Part shown: piece after piece, positions 1 through 7,755 of the stretch
Layout of the letters: the number at the start of each line of letters is the position of its first letter
How positions within the stretch are numbered: position 1 is the first letter of the stretch
NCBI RefSeq assembly: GCF_003346815.1
Contig: NZ_CP031217.1
Coordinates: 1,426,001-1,490,000, forward strand
Direction: 5' to 3'
DNA length: 64,000 nucleotides
From: Halarcobacter bivalviorum
GTDB lineage: Bacteria; Campylobacterota; Campylobacteria; Campylobacterales; Arcobacteraceae
Position numbers and translations under genes: made by a program
Notes under the pieces: generated by a model
The model's input: only the letters and a program-made list of their open reading frames with translations
What the model was told of the DNA's origin: nothing
Database searches by the model: none

Positions 1-188
1 AAGGAACTGTGTATGCAACAAGACAGATTGGAGATGAAATAATTTGTGTAGTAGAACCATTTATGGGTTCTAATTTTAGAATTGCAATTTGTGATCTTAA
101 AACTAAAAATGTAAGATTAACTAAAACTCATTATAAAAATATTCCAAGTGTTGAAAGTGCCTTTGCAGGTTTTAGAGATAATATTTAA
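1..188 (+). CDS. C-terminal fragment of an unknown protein
   Basis: An open frame enters at the window edge and closes with TAA at 186-188, giving about 62 residues. The visible tail is mixed alpha/beta in character and ends in FRDNI. It has no recognisable motif, and the start and most of the gene lie outside the window. Base composition is like its neighbours. I do not recognise the family. Confidence 0.6.
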   Translation, partial: GTVYATRQIGDEIICVVEPFMGSNFRIAICDLKTKNVRLTKTHYKNIPSVESAFAGFRDNI

Positions 189-218
189 GTTTAACTAATT
201 TCTTCTATAAAAAAACCA

Positions 219-416
219 TTATGTTTTTATATCTTCAAGAAGTTTTGGCATTGCCTGACCTATCTCATGAAACTTATAATCTAAGCTTTTTACAACAACA
301 TCATATAGTTGATGTTTTTTATAAGTTTCATGCCATTTATTCTCTTTTTTTTCATAAGTATTAAAATACTCAAATCTTAATCTATAAGCTTCTTTTTCTA
401 AATTATCTTTCATCAT
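219..416 (-). CDS. small hypothetical protein, 65 aa
   Basis: A 65-residue charged, helical protein rich in Lys, Glu, Tyr and His, with no signal peptide or membrane segment. It starts at one of two adjacent ATG codons (MMKDN) preceded by a purine-rich stretch. It is convergent with the gene ending at 188 and divergent from the diguanylate cyclase at 585. No function can be given. It is probably a real gene because it fills the space between two genes with a start and spacing that make sense, but it is short enough that chance cannot be excluded. Confidence 0.5.
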   Translation of the reverse strand: MMKDNLEKEAYRLRFEYFNTYEKKENKWHETYKKHQLYDVVVKSLDYKFHEIGQAMPKLLEDIKT

Positions 417-584
417 ACTTCTACTAAATCTATTTTTGTGATTATATAGTAACTTTTATTTTTATATTATTAGTAAAGCTAATAATTCTAAAAAAGCAAA
501 ATTACAGAAATTACTTTATAATTTAAATAATTATAAATATACTTTCGGTTATACTTTGCATTTTAATTAAAGGAAAATACTCTA

Positions 585-1685
585 GTGAATAAAAGTACTA
601 AAGAGATTATGAAAATTACATTGGATACAGTAAAAGAGAAAGAGCTACCATTATTAGCTGGATGTGATAATATTTTTCAAACAAATTTACAATATTTTGT
701 TGAAAATTTATCAGAAATAATTATGCCTTCAATTGATTTTAATAATGATGATAAAATAAATAGTTTTATTGAAATGATTTCAAAAAATCCAGTTGATTTA
801 TTAAAAAAAGATTCAATTGATCAGTTAATAACTATTACAAAAAATAGAGTAAATGCTGATAGACAAGTTCTTAAAAATAAAACAGATGATATTATTAAAC
901 TTAGTACTTTAATGGAAAAATATTTTGATAAAACTATTTTAGAGAGTTCTAATGCTAGTGAAAAAATAGAAAATATTAAAAATGAACTTCAAGAATTAAA
1001 TATTTCAAACTCTTCACAAAGAGAACTGGGACAACTTCAATCTAAACTTATTGATACTATTTATAGTATAGAAAACTCAATGCAAGATAATAGAATTATC
1101 CTAGGGGAAAGTAAACAAAAGTTCAATAGTTTAAATGAAAAGATAGATAACCTTCAAAAAGAGCTTGCCATTGTAAAAAAAGAGAAATCTATAGATTTTC
1201 TAACTTCTTTATTAAATAGAAGAGCTTATGAAGAAGAAGTTAAAAAAATAGAAAAAAAACATGAAATATTCAACTCAAAATATGCCATAGTTTTTTATGA
1301 TATAGACCATTTCAAACAAATAAACGATACCTATGGACACTCATTTGGAGATACTGTTTTAAAAACTTTTGGAAGCATTTTAAAAAGCTTAACAAGAAAA
1401 GAAGATACAGTAGCTAGATATGGTGGAGAAGAGTTTATTGCTTTAATTAATTATGAAGAAGAAAAAGAGCTTTATAAATATATTAAAAGAGTGAAAACTC
1501 TTATTGATTCTACAAAATTTAAATATAGAGATATAAGTATTAATATTGAGTTTAGTGCGGGAGTTAGCTTTAGATATAAATATGAAAGCTATCTTGAAAC
1601 TAAGAAAAAAGCAGATACTTTACTTTATCAAGCAAAAAAAGAAGGAAGAGATAGAGTTATTTTTGATAATAACTATATTATTTAA
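585..1685 (+). CDS. GGDEF diguanylate cyclase
   Basis: 366 aa, GTG start with AAGGAA about 10 bases upstream. The N-terminal 200 residues are soluble and helical with coiled-coil character. The GGDEF domain occupies about 200-360: the entry motif DFLTSLLNRR is at about 204-213, a metal-site segment FYDIDHFK follows, and the signature GGEEF is at 280-284, so the catalytic loop is intact. An RKED tetrad at 271-274 sits five residues before GGEEF, the position of the RxxD inhibitory I-site, so product feedback is expected. The protein should make cyclic di-GMP in the cytoplasm. No membrane segment is seen, and the sensory input of the N-terminal part is unknown. The stop overlaps that of the convergent gene at 1682. 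Confidence 0.9.
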   Translation: MNKSTKEIMKITLDTVKEKELPLLAGCDNIFQTNLQYFVENLSEIIMPSIDFNNDDKINSFIEMISKNPVDLLKKDSIDQLITITKNRVNADRQVLKNKTDDIIKLSTLMEKYFDKTILESSNASEKIENIKNELQELNISNSSQRELGQLQSKLIDTIYSIENSMQDNRIILGESKQKFNSLNEKIDNLQKELAIVKKEKSIDFLTSLLNRRAYEEEVKKIEKKHEIFNSKYAIVFYDIDHFKQINDTYGHSFGDTVLKTFGSILKSLTRKEDTVARYGGEEFIALINYEEEKELYKYIKRVKTLIDSTKFKYRDISINIEFSAGVSFRYKYESYLETKKKADTLLYQAKKEGRDRVIFDNNYII

Positions 1686-1909
1686 TTCTCTTTATTCTCA
1701 ACTTCTACTGATTTAATAGCTTTTTTACTTTTTGAATCATAAAGAAAAGTATGCCATAAAGCAAAACCACAAAATGCAGAACCCGCAATTATATGTGCTT
1801 TTTTTGCTGCACTATTTTTCATAAATAAAGATGTTACTACTGTTACACCTAGAGTTGCTGTCATACCTATTTTTGCAGCTTCTCGTTGAAGTTCTTTATC
1901 AAATTTCAT
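1682..1909 (-). CDS. small membrane protein, 75 aa, iron-locus neighbour
   Basis: Two hydrophobic helices (about 15-30 and 39-58) and a charged C-terminal tail. Histidines 39 and 53 lie 14 residues apart in the second helix, a spacing that would suit a haem b or metal site; that is inference only. The gene overlaps by 11 bp a 39-aa membrane-protein gene upstream (1899-2018) and is probably co-transcribed with it, divergently from the feo operon and behind Fur-type boxes. Its stop overlaps the convergent diguanylate cyclase by 4 bp. I do not recognise the family. Confidence 0.7.
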   Translation of the reverse strand: MKFDKELQREAAKIGMTATLGVTVVTSLFMKNSAAKKAHIIAGSAFCGFALWHTFLYDSKSKKAIKSVEVENKEN

Positions 1910-2018
1910 TTTTTGTTTTCCTTGCTTTTCTTTTACTGATTTTTTTAGATGTTTTATCTAATGTTTTAACAGTAATTGCTGCTGTAAGTATTGTAGCTAA
2001 AGGTAATAAAAAAGGCAA
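1899..2018 (-). CDS. tiny membrane protein, 39 aa
   Basis: On the minus strand AAGGAG stands 6 bases before a TTG codon (2016-2018) that opens a 39-codon frame ending in TGA at 1899-1901. The product begins MPFLLPLATILTAAITV, a single membrane helix, followed by a very basic tail rich in Lys and Arg. It overlaps the start of the 75-aa gene by 11 bp (an ATGAAATTTGA arrangement), which argues for translational coupling. A TATAAT -10 lies at 2047-2052 and a Fur-type box at 2076-2090 overlaps the expected -35 region. The role is unknown; position suggests iron-responsive expression. Confidence 0.6.
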   Translation of the reverse strand: MPFLLPLATILTAAITVKTLDKTSKKISKRKARKTKNEI

Positions 2019-2029
2019 ATTAAACTCCT

Positions 2030-2044
2030 TGATAATAATTCTCA
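2030..2044. promoter_or_regulatory. Fur-type 7-1-7 box A
   Basis: The 15-mer TGATAATAATTCTCA matches the 7-1-7 Fur consensus TGATAATnATTATCA at 13 of 14 defined positions. It covers the predicted transcription start (about 2040) of the leftward small-membrane-protein operon, so binding would block that promoter. The assignment to Fur is from motif similarity and the neighbouring iron genes. Confidence 0.6.
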
Positions 2045-2046
2045 TA

Positions 2047-2052
2047 ATTATA
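2047..2052 (-). promoter_or_regulatory. -10 element of the leftward two-gene operon
   Basis: Minus-strand TATAAT, perfect -10 hexamer, 29 bases before the TTG start at 2018, giving a predicted start of transcription near 2040. Fur-type boxes flank it on both sides (2030-2044 and 2076-2090). Confidence 0.5.
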
Positions 2053-2075
2053 GCTTTTCTATCTTTAAACAAAAC

Positions 2076-2090
2076 TGATAATTGTTATCA
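2076..2090. promoter_or_regulatory. Fur-type 7-1-7 box B
   Basis: TGATAATTGTTATCA matches TGATAATnATTATCA at 13 of 14 positions and is close to a perfect palindrome. It lies about 36-50 bases upstream of the predicted leftward start, over the -35 region. Confidence 0.65.
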
Positions 2091-2192
2091 AATATTAATT
2101 ATTAATAAGTTTTTTGATTTTTTATTATCATGAATAATTCAATTTTAAGTATATGTAAAGTTTATTAATATTACTATTTCTTTTTAATTTAT

Positions 2193-2207
2193 TGATAGTA
2201 ATTATCA
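2193..2207. promoter_or_regulatory. Fur-type 7-1-7 box C, feo promoter
   Basis: TGATAGTAATTATCA matches the 7-1-7 consensus at 13 of 14 positions. It is 25 bases before the TTG start of the first feo-operon gene (2232), and so overlaps the likely rightward promoter. Ferrous-iron transport genes are classical Fur targets, which supports the call. Confidence 0.7.
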
Positions 2208-2231
2208 TAATTATACCTATAAAGGACTCTC

Positions 2232-2351
2232 TTGGAAAATCTAATCATTATAATCATTGCTCTACTTGCAGCTTTTTACTTATTTAATAAAATATTTAAA
2301 AACAATGGTTGCAATTGTGGTAGCAAAAATTGTGGAACAAAAAAGAAATGA
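2232..2351 (+). CDS. FeoB-associated Cys-rich membrane protein
   Basis: 39 aa, TTG start at 2232 with AAAGGA 8 bases upstream. One hydrophobic helix (about 4-18) is followed by a short cysteine cluster, GCNCGSKNCG, and a lysine-rich end. Length, architecture and position directly before feoA match the FeoB-associated Cys-rich membrane protein family. The cysteines may handle ferrous iron at the transporter; that is inference. Its TGA stop overlaps the feoA ATG in an ATGA arrangement at 2348-2351, so translation is probably coupled. Confidence 0.8.
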   Translation: MENLIIIIIALLAAFYLFNKIFKNNGCNCGSKNCGTKKK

Positions 2352-2602
2352 CTAAAACTATGCAAAGTGATATTAAAAGTTTAGCTCTTTTAAAAAATGG
2401 ACAGAAAGCAAAAATAAAAAAACTTCATACTAAAGGAAAGCTTTTACACAAACTTCTTGATATGGGTTTTATAAATAATGTTGAAGTTGAAATAATCAGA
2501 GAAGCACCACTTTTTGACCCTATGCAACTAAAACTTCATAATTATCATCTAAGTATAAGAAGAAGTGAAGCAAAACTTATTGAGATAGAGGAAGTAGTTT
2601 AA
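2348..2602 (+). CDS. feoA: FeoA, ferrous iron transport accessory protein
   Basis: 84 aa with an SH3-like FeoA domain: the segment LLHKLLDMGFINNVEVEI at about 35-52 is typical, followed by PLFDPMQLKL and the closing beta strands ending in EAKLIEIE. The start is the ATG at 2348, which overlaps the preceding stop; an upstream in-frame TTG at 2330 would extend the protein into the Cys-rich gene and lacks a ribosome site. FeoA acts in the cytoplasm with FeoB. The stop overlaps the feoB ATG (TAATG), so the operon is tightly coupled. Confidence 0.9.
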   Translation: MTKTMQSDIKSLALLKNGQKAKIKKLHTKGKLLHKLLDMGFINNVEVEIIREAPLFDPMQLKLHNYHLSIRRSEAKLIEIEEVV

Positions 2603-5079
2603 TGAAAAAAATCAAAGTAGCTCTTGCTGGTCAACCCAATTGTGGAAAATCAACTATCTTTAACTTAGTAAGTGGAATAGAACAACATATAGCAAATTAT
2701 CCAGGAGTAACTGTAGATAAAAAGACTGGATATTTTACTTATGATAAACACCGAATTGAGATGGTTGATTTACCAGGTACTTACTCTTTTAGCTCTTACT
2801 CTTTAGAAGAGAGAGTTGCAAAAGATTTTATTTTAGATGAAAATCCTGATGTAATAGTGAATGTTATTGATGCTTCAAATATTAAAAGAAATTTGTATTT
2901 AACTTTCCAACTACTTGAGATTGGTAAACCTGTAGTAGTTATTTTAAATATGATGGATGTTGCTACAAGAAGAGGCATAAAAATCAACTCAAAGAAAATA
3001 TCTGAGATGCTAAATTGCCCTGTTGTAGAAGCAAGTGGAGCAAAGGGTCTTGGTGCTGAAGATATTATGAAATGTATTGTAGAGACTTCTAAAAATGAAA
3101 ACAACTATAATGAATTTAAAATAAATTATGATGAGTTTGAACACCATATAAAGAATGTTGAATCTAAAATTTCTAAAACTAATGCACTTCAAAATAGAAG
3201 ATGGTTAGCTATCAAAGCTTTAGAAAATGATAAAACTATTGTAGATAGATTAAAAGAAGATGTTATAGATATTGAAGAGCTTATTAAAAAAGAAGAAAAC
3301 TCTTTTCATAATAATTATGATAAAGATCCAGCCTCTTTTCTAGCTTCTTATAGATATGAAGCAGCCGATATTATTTTTCATAAAACAATACAAGAGACAA
3401 ATAAAGGTAAAGAGACCCTTACAGATAAAGCTGATAAAATCATATTAAATAGATACCTTGCTATTCCTATTCTAATCTTTTTTATGTTTATGGTTTATCA
3501 AATTTCTATTGTATGGGGATATAAACTTACAGATTATACTTGGCCTATTTTAGCTTCATTTAAAAACTTTGTAATTGATATTTTACCTGAGGCTAATTTT
3601 ACTGATGTTCCTATGATTACAGATTTTGGTATTTGGATGGTAAATAGTGCAAATGCTCTTATGAACTATCTTCCTATCTTTTTTATACTTTTTGCACTTA
3701 TTGCAATTATGGAAGATGTAGGATATATGCCTAGAATGGCTTTTATTTTAGATAGAGTTTTTAGAAGATTTGGGCTTCATGGGCAATCTACTCTTCCTTT
3801 AGTTTTAGGTGGAGCTATGGTTGGAGGTTGTGCTGTGCCAGGGGTAATGTCCACAAAAGGGATTGCTGATGAAAGAGCAAGAATGGCTACAATATTCTCT
3901 GTTCCATATATGAATTGCCTTGCAAAAGTACCATTTTATACCCTTCTTTTAGGAGCCTTTTTTAAACCTGATATGGCAATAATGATGTTTTTTATCTCTA
4001 CTATTACACTATTTATTGCAATGATTGTTGCAAAATTTATTACTAGTACGATTTTAAAAACAAGAGAGACTGCTCCTTTTTTAATGGAATTACCTCCTTA
4101 TCATCTACCTACTTTTAAAGGTGTGATAATTAGAGCTAGTCAAAGAGTATGGATATATATTAAAAAAGTTGTGACTATTGTTCTTGCTGTAGCTATTATA
4201 CTTTTTGCCATGCTTCAATTTCCAGGCTTAAAAGAGGAATCAAAAATTGAGTTTGAAAATAAATCTATCCTTGCTCTAAATAATTTTGATAAGAAAGTTA
4301 AAGATTCTATCTATTATGAAGAGATTAATACAAAAGAAGAAGTAATAGCCTTATTAAACTATTATGATAACTATAGAGCAAAAAGAATGACAATCTCTTC
4401 AAATGAAGCTGCAAAAGCTCTTGATGGAAAATTCTTAATAAAAAATGAACCTTTCTTTAAATATATAAAACCAAAAAGGGATAAAGAAGCAAAAAAAATA
4501 AATAAAGCACTTAGAGATCTCTCTTCAAAAAGAAAAGCTATTTTAAGAGAGATGAAAAATGAAAAAGTAGAGAACTCTTTACTTGGTATGACAGGTCGTG
4601 CCATTGAACCATTTTCTCAATTTGCTGGATTTGACTGGAAGATAAATGTTGCCTTTTTAAGCTCTTTCGCAGCAAGAGAGAGTGCAGTAGCAACTCTTGG
4701 TTCTTTATATGAAAACAATAAAGCAGATAATATGAGAGCAGAAGAAGCTATGGCTTTAAATAGTGGATATACTCCTCTTCATGCTACTGCAATTATAATT
4801 TTCATGATTTTAACTCCACCTTGTATTGCAACTATGATTGTTGTAAAAATGCAAACTAATAGTTACAAGTGGATGTTATTTGCTATTTTCTTTCCAATCT
4901 TTTTAGGAATAACTCTTGCTTCACTAATATTTACTTTAGGGAATACTTTTGATTGGAGTGGTTTTGAGGCAATGAGTTATTTTTATATAAGTGTAGTCTT
5001 AACTACAATAATAATTGCCCTATTCCCACAAAAAAATCAAAATTGGAATGGTGGCTTAAAAATTAAAAACAAAGGATAA
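2602..5079 (+). CDS. feoB: FeoB, ferrous iron transporter
   Basis: 825 aa inner-membrane Fe(II) importer. The N-terminal G domain shows G1 GQPNCGKS (10-17), G3 DLPG (56-59) and G4 NMMD (116-119). The polytopic membrane part begins at about 290, with two Gate regions, the conserved GCAVPG segment and a C-terminal FAARESAVATLGS segment. Relative to the roughly 770-aa E. coli protein it carries a highly charged stretch of about 120 residues (about 543-665) between membrane helices. It is the third gene of the Fur-box-preceded operon and is followed after 3 bp by a small secreted-protein gene. Confidence 0.96.
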   Translation: MKKIKVALAGQPNCGKSTIFNLVSGIEQHIANYPGVTVDKKTGYFTYDKHRIEMVDLPGTYSFSSYSLEERVAKDFILDENPDVIVNVIDASNIKRNLYLTFQLLEIGKPVVVILNMMDVATRRGIKINSKKISEMLNCPVVEASGAKGLGAEDIMKCIVETSKNENNYNEFKINYDEFEHHIKNVESKISKTNALQNRRWLAIKALENDKTIVDRLKEDVIDIEELIKKEENSFHNNYDKDPASFLASYRYEAADIIFHKTIQETNKGKETLTDKADKIILNRYLAIPILIFFMFMVYQISIVWGYKLTDYTWPILASFKNFVIDILPEANFTDVPMITDFGIWMVNSANALMNYLPIFFILFALIAIMEDVGYMPRMAFILDRVFRRFGLHGQSTLPLVLGGAMVGGCAVPGVMSTKGIADERARMATIFSVPYMNCLAKVPFYTLLLGAFFKPDMAIMMFFISTITLFIAMIVAKFITSTILKTRETAPFLMELPPYHLPTFKGVIIRASQRVWIYIKKVVTIVLAVAIILFAMLQFPGLKEESKIEFENKSILALNNFDKKVKDSIYYEEINTKEEVIALLNYYDNYRAKRMTISSNEAAKALDGKFLIKNEPFFKYIKPKRDKEAKKINKALRDLSSKRKAILREMKNEKVENSLLGMTGRAIEPFSQFAGFDWKINVAFLSSFAARESAVATLGSLYENNKADNMRAEEAMALNSGYTPLHATAIIIFMILTPPCIATMIVVKMQTNSYKWMLFAIFFPIFLGITLASLIFTLGNTFDWSGFEAMSYFYISVVLTTIIIALFPQKNQNWNGGLKIKNKG

Positions 5080-5082
5080 AAA

Positions 5083-5382
5083 ATGAAAAAAACATTAATA
5101 GGTTTGGCTTTATTAAGTAACTTCTTATTTGCACATAGTGCTTTAATGAGTTGCTTTAATAATGGAGATAATACTATCACTTGTGAGGGTGGTTTTAGTG
5201 ATGGAAGTAGTGCTAGTGGTGTAAACTTTTTTATATTACAAGGTGATAAAAAGATTTTAGAAACAAAAATGAATGAAAATAGTGAAATAACTTTTAATAT
5301 ACCAAAAGGTTCATATAGTGCAGTGTTTGATGCAGGAGAAGGACATCAAATTCATGTAAAAGGTGAAGATATTACAGAATAG
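5083..5382 (+). CDS. small exported protein, 99 aa, feo operon
   Basis: It starts with a signal peptide (MKKTLIGLALLSNFLFAHS) and should be periplasmic. The mature part, about 80 residues, has two cysteines in its first part (SCFNNGDNTITCEGG) and a beta-rich pattern ending in GEGHQIHVKGEDI, with two His near the end. It follows feoB by 3 bp and precedes a strong hairpin, so it is the last gene of the iron operon. A periplasmic iron-handling role is plausible from position but not shown. I do not recognise the family securely. Confidence 0.8.
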   Translation: MKKTLIGLALLSNFLFAHSALMSCFNNGDNTITCEGGFSDGSSASGVNFFILQGDKKILETKMNENSEITFNIPKGSYSAVFDAGEGHQIHVKGEDITE

Positions 5383-5412
5383 ATATTTATAGGGAACTTT
5401 CCCTATAAATAT
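5383..5412. terminator. bidirectional terminator hairpin after the feo operon
   Basis: Arms ATATTTATAGGGAA (5383-5396) and TTCCCTATAAATAT (5399-5412) are perfectly complementary. The hairpin sits exactly between the convergent stops of the 99-aa gene and the aldo/keto reductase, and AT-rich arms can give a U-rich tail in both directions. Confidence 0.75.
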
Positions 5413-6431
5413 TAACCCATTGGATATAAGATATCTTTTTGAATCTCTTCTATTTTTCCCATTAATTCATTATCAATTTTGAAATCAAATGCAGCAAAAG
5501 AGTCATCAAGTTGAGATAAAACTCTTGCTCCAATAATAGTTGAAGCAATAAAATCAAAATGCATAGAATAAGCCACTGCAAGTGTTACAGGAGATATTCC
5601 ATACTCATCTGCAAGATACATATATCTTTTTGTAGCTTCTAAAGTTTTATCATTTACAAATCTATTTGCCATAGCTTGTACTCTTGTACTTTTGTTTTTC
5701 ATATAAATACCAAATCTTGAATCTTCTGGATAAAAACCACCATTATATTTACCACTTAAAACTCCTCCACCTATTGGAGAGTATGGAAGTAGTGAAATAT
5801 TTTCTCTACGGCATACATTTGCTAACTCATCATGAAATCTTGGATTTAAAAGAGAAAAGTTATTTTGAATAGACTCAAATCTAGCTAAATTATTATATTT
5901 TGAAACTTCATTTGCTTTTGTTAGACCATAGGCACTATCATTTGAAGTTCCTAAATATCTTACTTTTCCTTCACGTACTAGCTCATCAAAAGCTTTCATA
6001 CTCTCTTCAACTGGTACAACTGTATCAGGCCAGTGCATTTGGTAAAGGTCAATATAATCTGTTTGAAGTTTTTTTAGACTCTTTTCAACTGCTCTTTTAA
6101 TATGAAATGAATCAATAGAAGTTAAGCCATGTCTAATTGGAGGTACAAACCATCCAGAAGCAGCTCCAGCTACTTTTGTAGCTAAAATAACTGATTCTCT
6201 AGGTTTTGTTTTTAACCACTCCCCTACTATCTCTTCTGTAATTCCTGCTGTATCTGCTTTTGGAGGTACGGGATAAAGTTCAGCAGTATCTAAAAAATTT
6301 ATTCCTCTATCATATGCTTTATCCATTATTTTAAAAGCTTCTTCTTTTGTTGTAGTAGAACCAAATGTCATTGTTCCTAAACAAATTGGAGTAACTCTTA
6401 AACCACTTCTTCCTATATATCTATATTTCAT
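5412..6431 (-). CDS. aldo/keto reductase
   Basis: 339 aa, NAD(P)H-dependent oxidoreductase with a TIM barrel of the Tas/YajO-like AKR group. The catalytic tetrad is visible: Asp and Tyr in NFLDTAELYP (about 45-54), Lys in ILATKVAG, and His in YQMHWPD. The C-terminal NADP-binding region contains STIIGARVLSQLDD. Length fits the family. Substrate is unknown. It runs convergent to the feo operon and lies 22 bp downstream of the TehA-like transporter gene, so the two may share a transcript. Confidence 0.9.
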   Translation of the reverse strand: MKYRYIGRSGLRVTPICLGTMTFGSTTTKEEAFKIMDKAYDRGINFLDTAELYPVPPKADTAGITEEIVGEWLKTKPRESVILATKVAGAASGWFVPPIRHGLTSIDSFHIKRAVEKSLKKLQTDYIDLYQMHWPDTVVPVEESMKAFDELVREGKVRYLGTSNDSAYGLTKANEVSKYNNLARFESIQNNFSLLNPRFHDELANVCRRENISLLPYSPIGGGVLSGKYNGGFYPEDSRFGIYMKNKSTRVQAMANRFVNDKTLEATKRYMYLADEYGISPVTLAVAYSMHFDFIASTIIGARVLSQLDDSFAAFDFKIDNELMGKIEEIQKDILYPMG

Positions 6432-6453
6432 TATTATCCTTTCTAAAAGAAGA

Positions 6454-7431
6454 TTACTCCATTATACATATCTCTTTTTTAAACATATGTTTAATAGTCT
6501 CTTTTGCAACTAAAAATACCACAAAAGTTGTAATAAAAGCTAAAATATAAGATAAAACAGCATAAAAACTATTAGAAGTTAAATCATACATCAACAAAGT
6601 CGCTAAAGTAACTGCTGCCATAGGGAAAGTAAAAGCCCACCATGAGATAAAGAATTTAATATTTATATAGTTTTTGTACATCACAAATACTAAGATAGTA
6701 AAAAATAGAGCCAAACTATAAAGAATATGTGCAAAAAAATCTAAAGAAGAAGTAAGTTTTATATATGAAATAAACCCTATTGCAGGAGGAGCAATAAGAA
6801 TAAATAGTGTTGGCATAAATTTTGCAGCAAATTGATTATGAAAGATAATTCTATTTAAAATAATAGCAAATAAAATTATCCAAAAGAAAATTCCTATTGA
6901 GAAATAAAAATATAAAATAGAATCATCAATAAAACCTTTTCCAGCAATTGGAACAATGATATTTCCAACTATTGGGATAAACCAAGCAGGATTTGAATGT
7001 TGTACTTCAAGATTATTATTTATCCAATATTTAATAGTATAAAAAGTAAAGAAAATATGAACTACTGCTCCAAAAATAAAAAAGCCAAAAGATAACTCTT
7101 GCCATAAATTTCTATATAAAAGTGACAATAAAAGCATAGAAATAGAAAAAGCAGCAAAAAAATTTACTCTTATAGGATGAGCTAATTCTTTTTTTACTTC
7201 CTCTTTATATTTAAAAAACTTCTTTCCATAAAGAAAAAAAATTATAAAAAAAAGTAGAGTTGAAACTATAGTAAAAACCAAAGAAATAAAATAAGAGAAA
7301 GATAAAATCTCTTCCATTTTTGAAAAAACTAATGAAAGTCCAGAAAATCCCATTACAACTGCAAACATCATAATTGGAAAAAATTGAAGTCTATTTGAAG
7401 GAATATGTTTGATAGTTTCAGATTGCTTCAT
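6454..7431 (-). CDS. SLAC1/TehA-type (TDT family) membrane transporter
   Basis: 325 aa, about ten predicted membrane helices with a short hydrophilic N-terminus and the family pattern FFPIMMFAVVMGFSGLSL near the start. SLAC1/TehA proteins are trimeric anion channels or dicarboxylate/tellurite-related carriers. The substrate here cannot be read from sequence. Start is ATG at 7431. No regulator sits beside it; the upstream neighbour is a divergent 67-aa gene at 7483. Confidence 0.8.
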   Translation of the reverse strand: MKQSETIKHIPSNRLQFFPIMMFAVVMGFSGLSLVFSKMEEILSFSYFISLVFTIVSTLLFFIIFFLYGKKFFKYKEEVKKELAHPIRVNFFAAFSISMLLLSLLYRNLWQELSFGFFIFGAVVHIFFTFYTIKYWINNNLEVQHSNPAWFIPIVGNIIVPIAGKGFIDDSILYFYFSIGIFFWIILFAIILNRIIFHNQFAAKFMPTLFILIAPPAIGFISYIKLTSSLDFFAHILYSLALFFTILVFVMYKNYINIKFFISWWAFTFPMAAVTLATLLMYDLTSNSFYAVLSYILAFITTFVVFLVAKETIKHMFKKEICIME

Positions 7432-7482
7432 GTAAAATACCTTTTAAAAAAATAGCTTATAATGGTTTGACGAAGGAGAAGG

Positions 7483-7686
7483 ATGGCTAAAAAACCACTT
7501 ATTGATTTAAACTCAATGAATATTGAATATGAGCAGGATAATAAAACAATAAAGTTAAAAACTTTCAATAAGAAGAGTATGACCGTTGATATATCAATCT
7601 GGGAAAACGGTCAATTTATAGAAAGCACTACCATTGTTTTTGCTCACTTACCAAAAAGTGTTAAATCAAAAATCAAACCATTATAA
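7483..7686 (+). CDS. small conserved-looking hypothetical protein, 67 aa
   Basis: An ATG start is preceded by a strong ribosome site, GAAGGAGAAGG. The product is soluble, beta-rich and slightly basic (ends LPKSVKSKIKPL), with no Cys and no signal sequence. It is a single-gene unit between the divergent transporter and the convergent end of the cobalamin operon. I do not recognise it. The good ribosome site and codon use argue that it is real. Confidence 0.7.
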   Translation: MAKKPLIDLNSMNIEYEQDNKTIKLKTFNKKSMTVDISIWENGQFIESTTIVFAHLPKSVKSKIKPL

Positions 7687-7702
7687 TGTTGAATTATATA
7701 TC

Positions 7703-7737
7703 AAATAAGTTAAAACTATTATTAATTAAACTTATTT
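7703..7737. terminator. AT-rich hairpin between convergent genes
   Basis: Arms AAATAAGTT (7703-7711) and AACTTATTT (7729-7737) with a 17-base loop lie between the ends of the 67-aa gene and the leftward cobalamin operon. The stem is weak, so this is a tentative shared terminator. Confidence 0.4.
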
Positions 7738-7755
7738 ATTAATTATAAGCTTAGA

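Noticed and set aside
1831-2133. 100-codon plus-strand frame
   Set aside because: It is antisense to the 75-aa and 39-aa minus-strand genes and is a leucine-rich shadow typical of AT-rich DNA.
2330-2347. Upstream TTG start for feoA
   Set aside because: The ATG at 2348 overlaps the preceding stop (ATGA) and matches the family's N-terminus; the TTG has no ribosome site.
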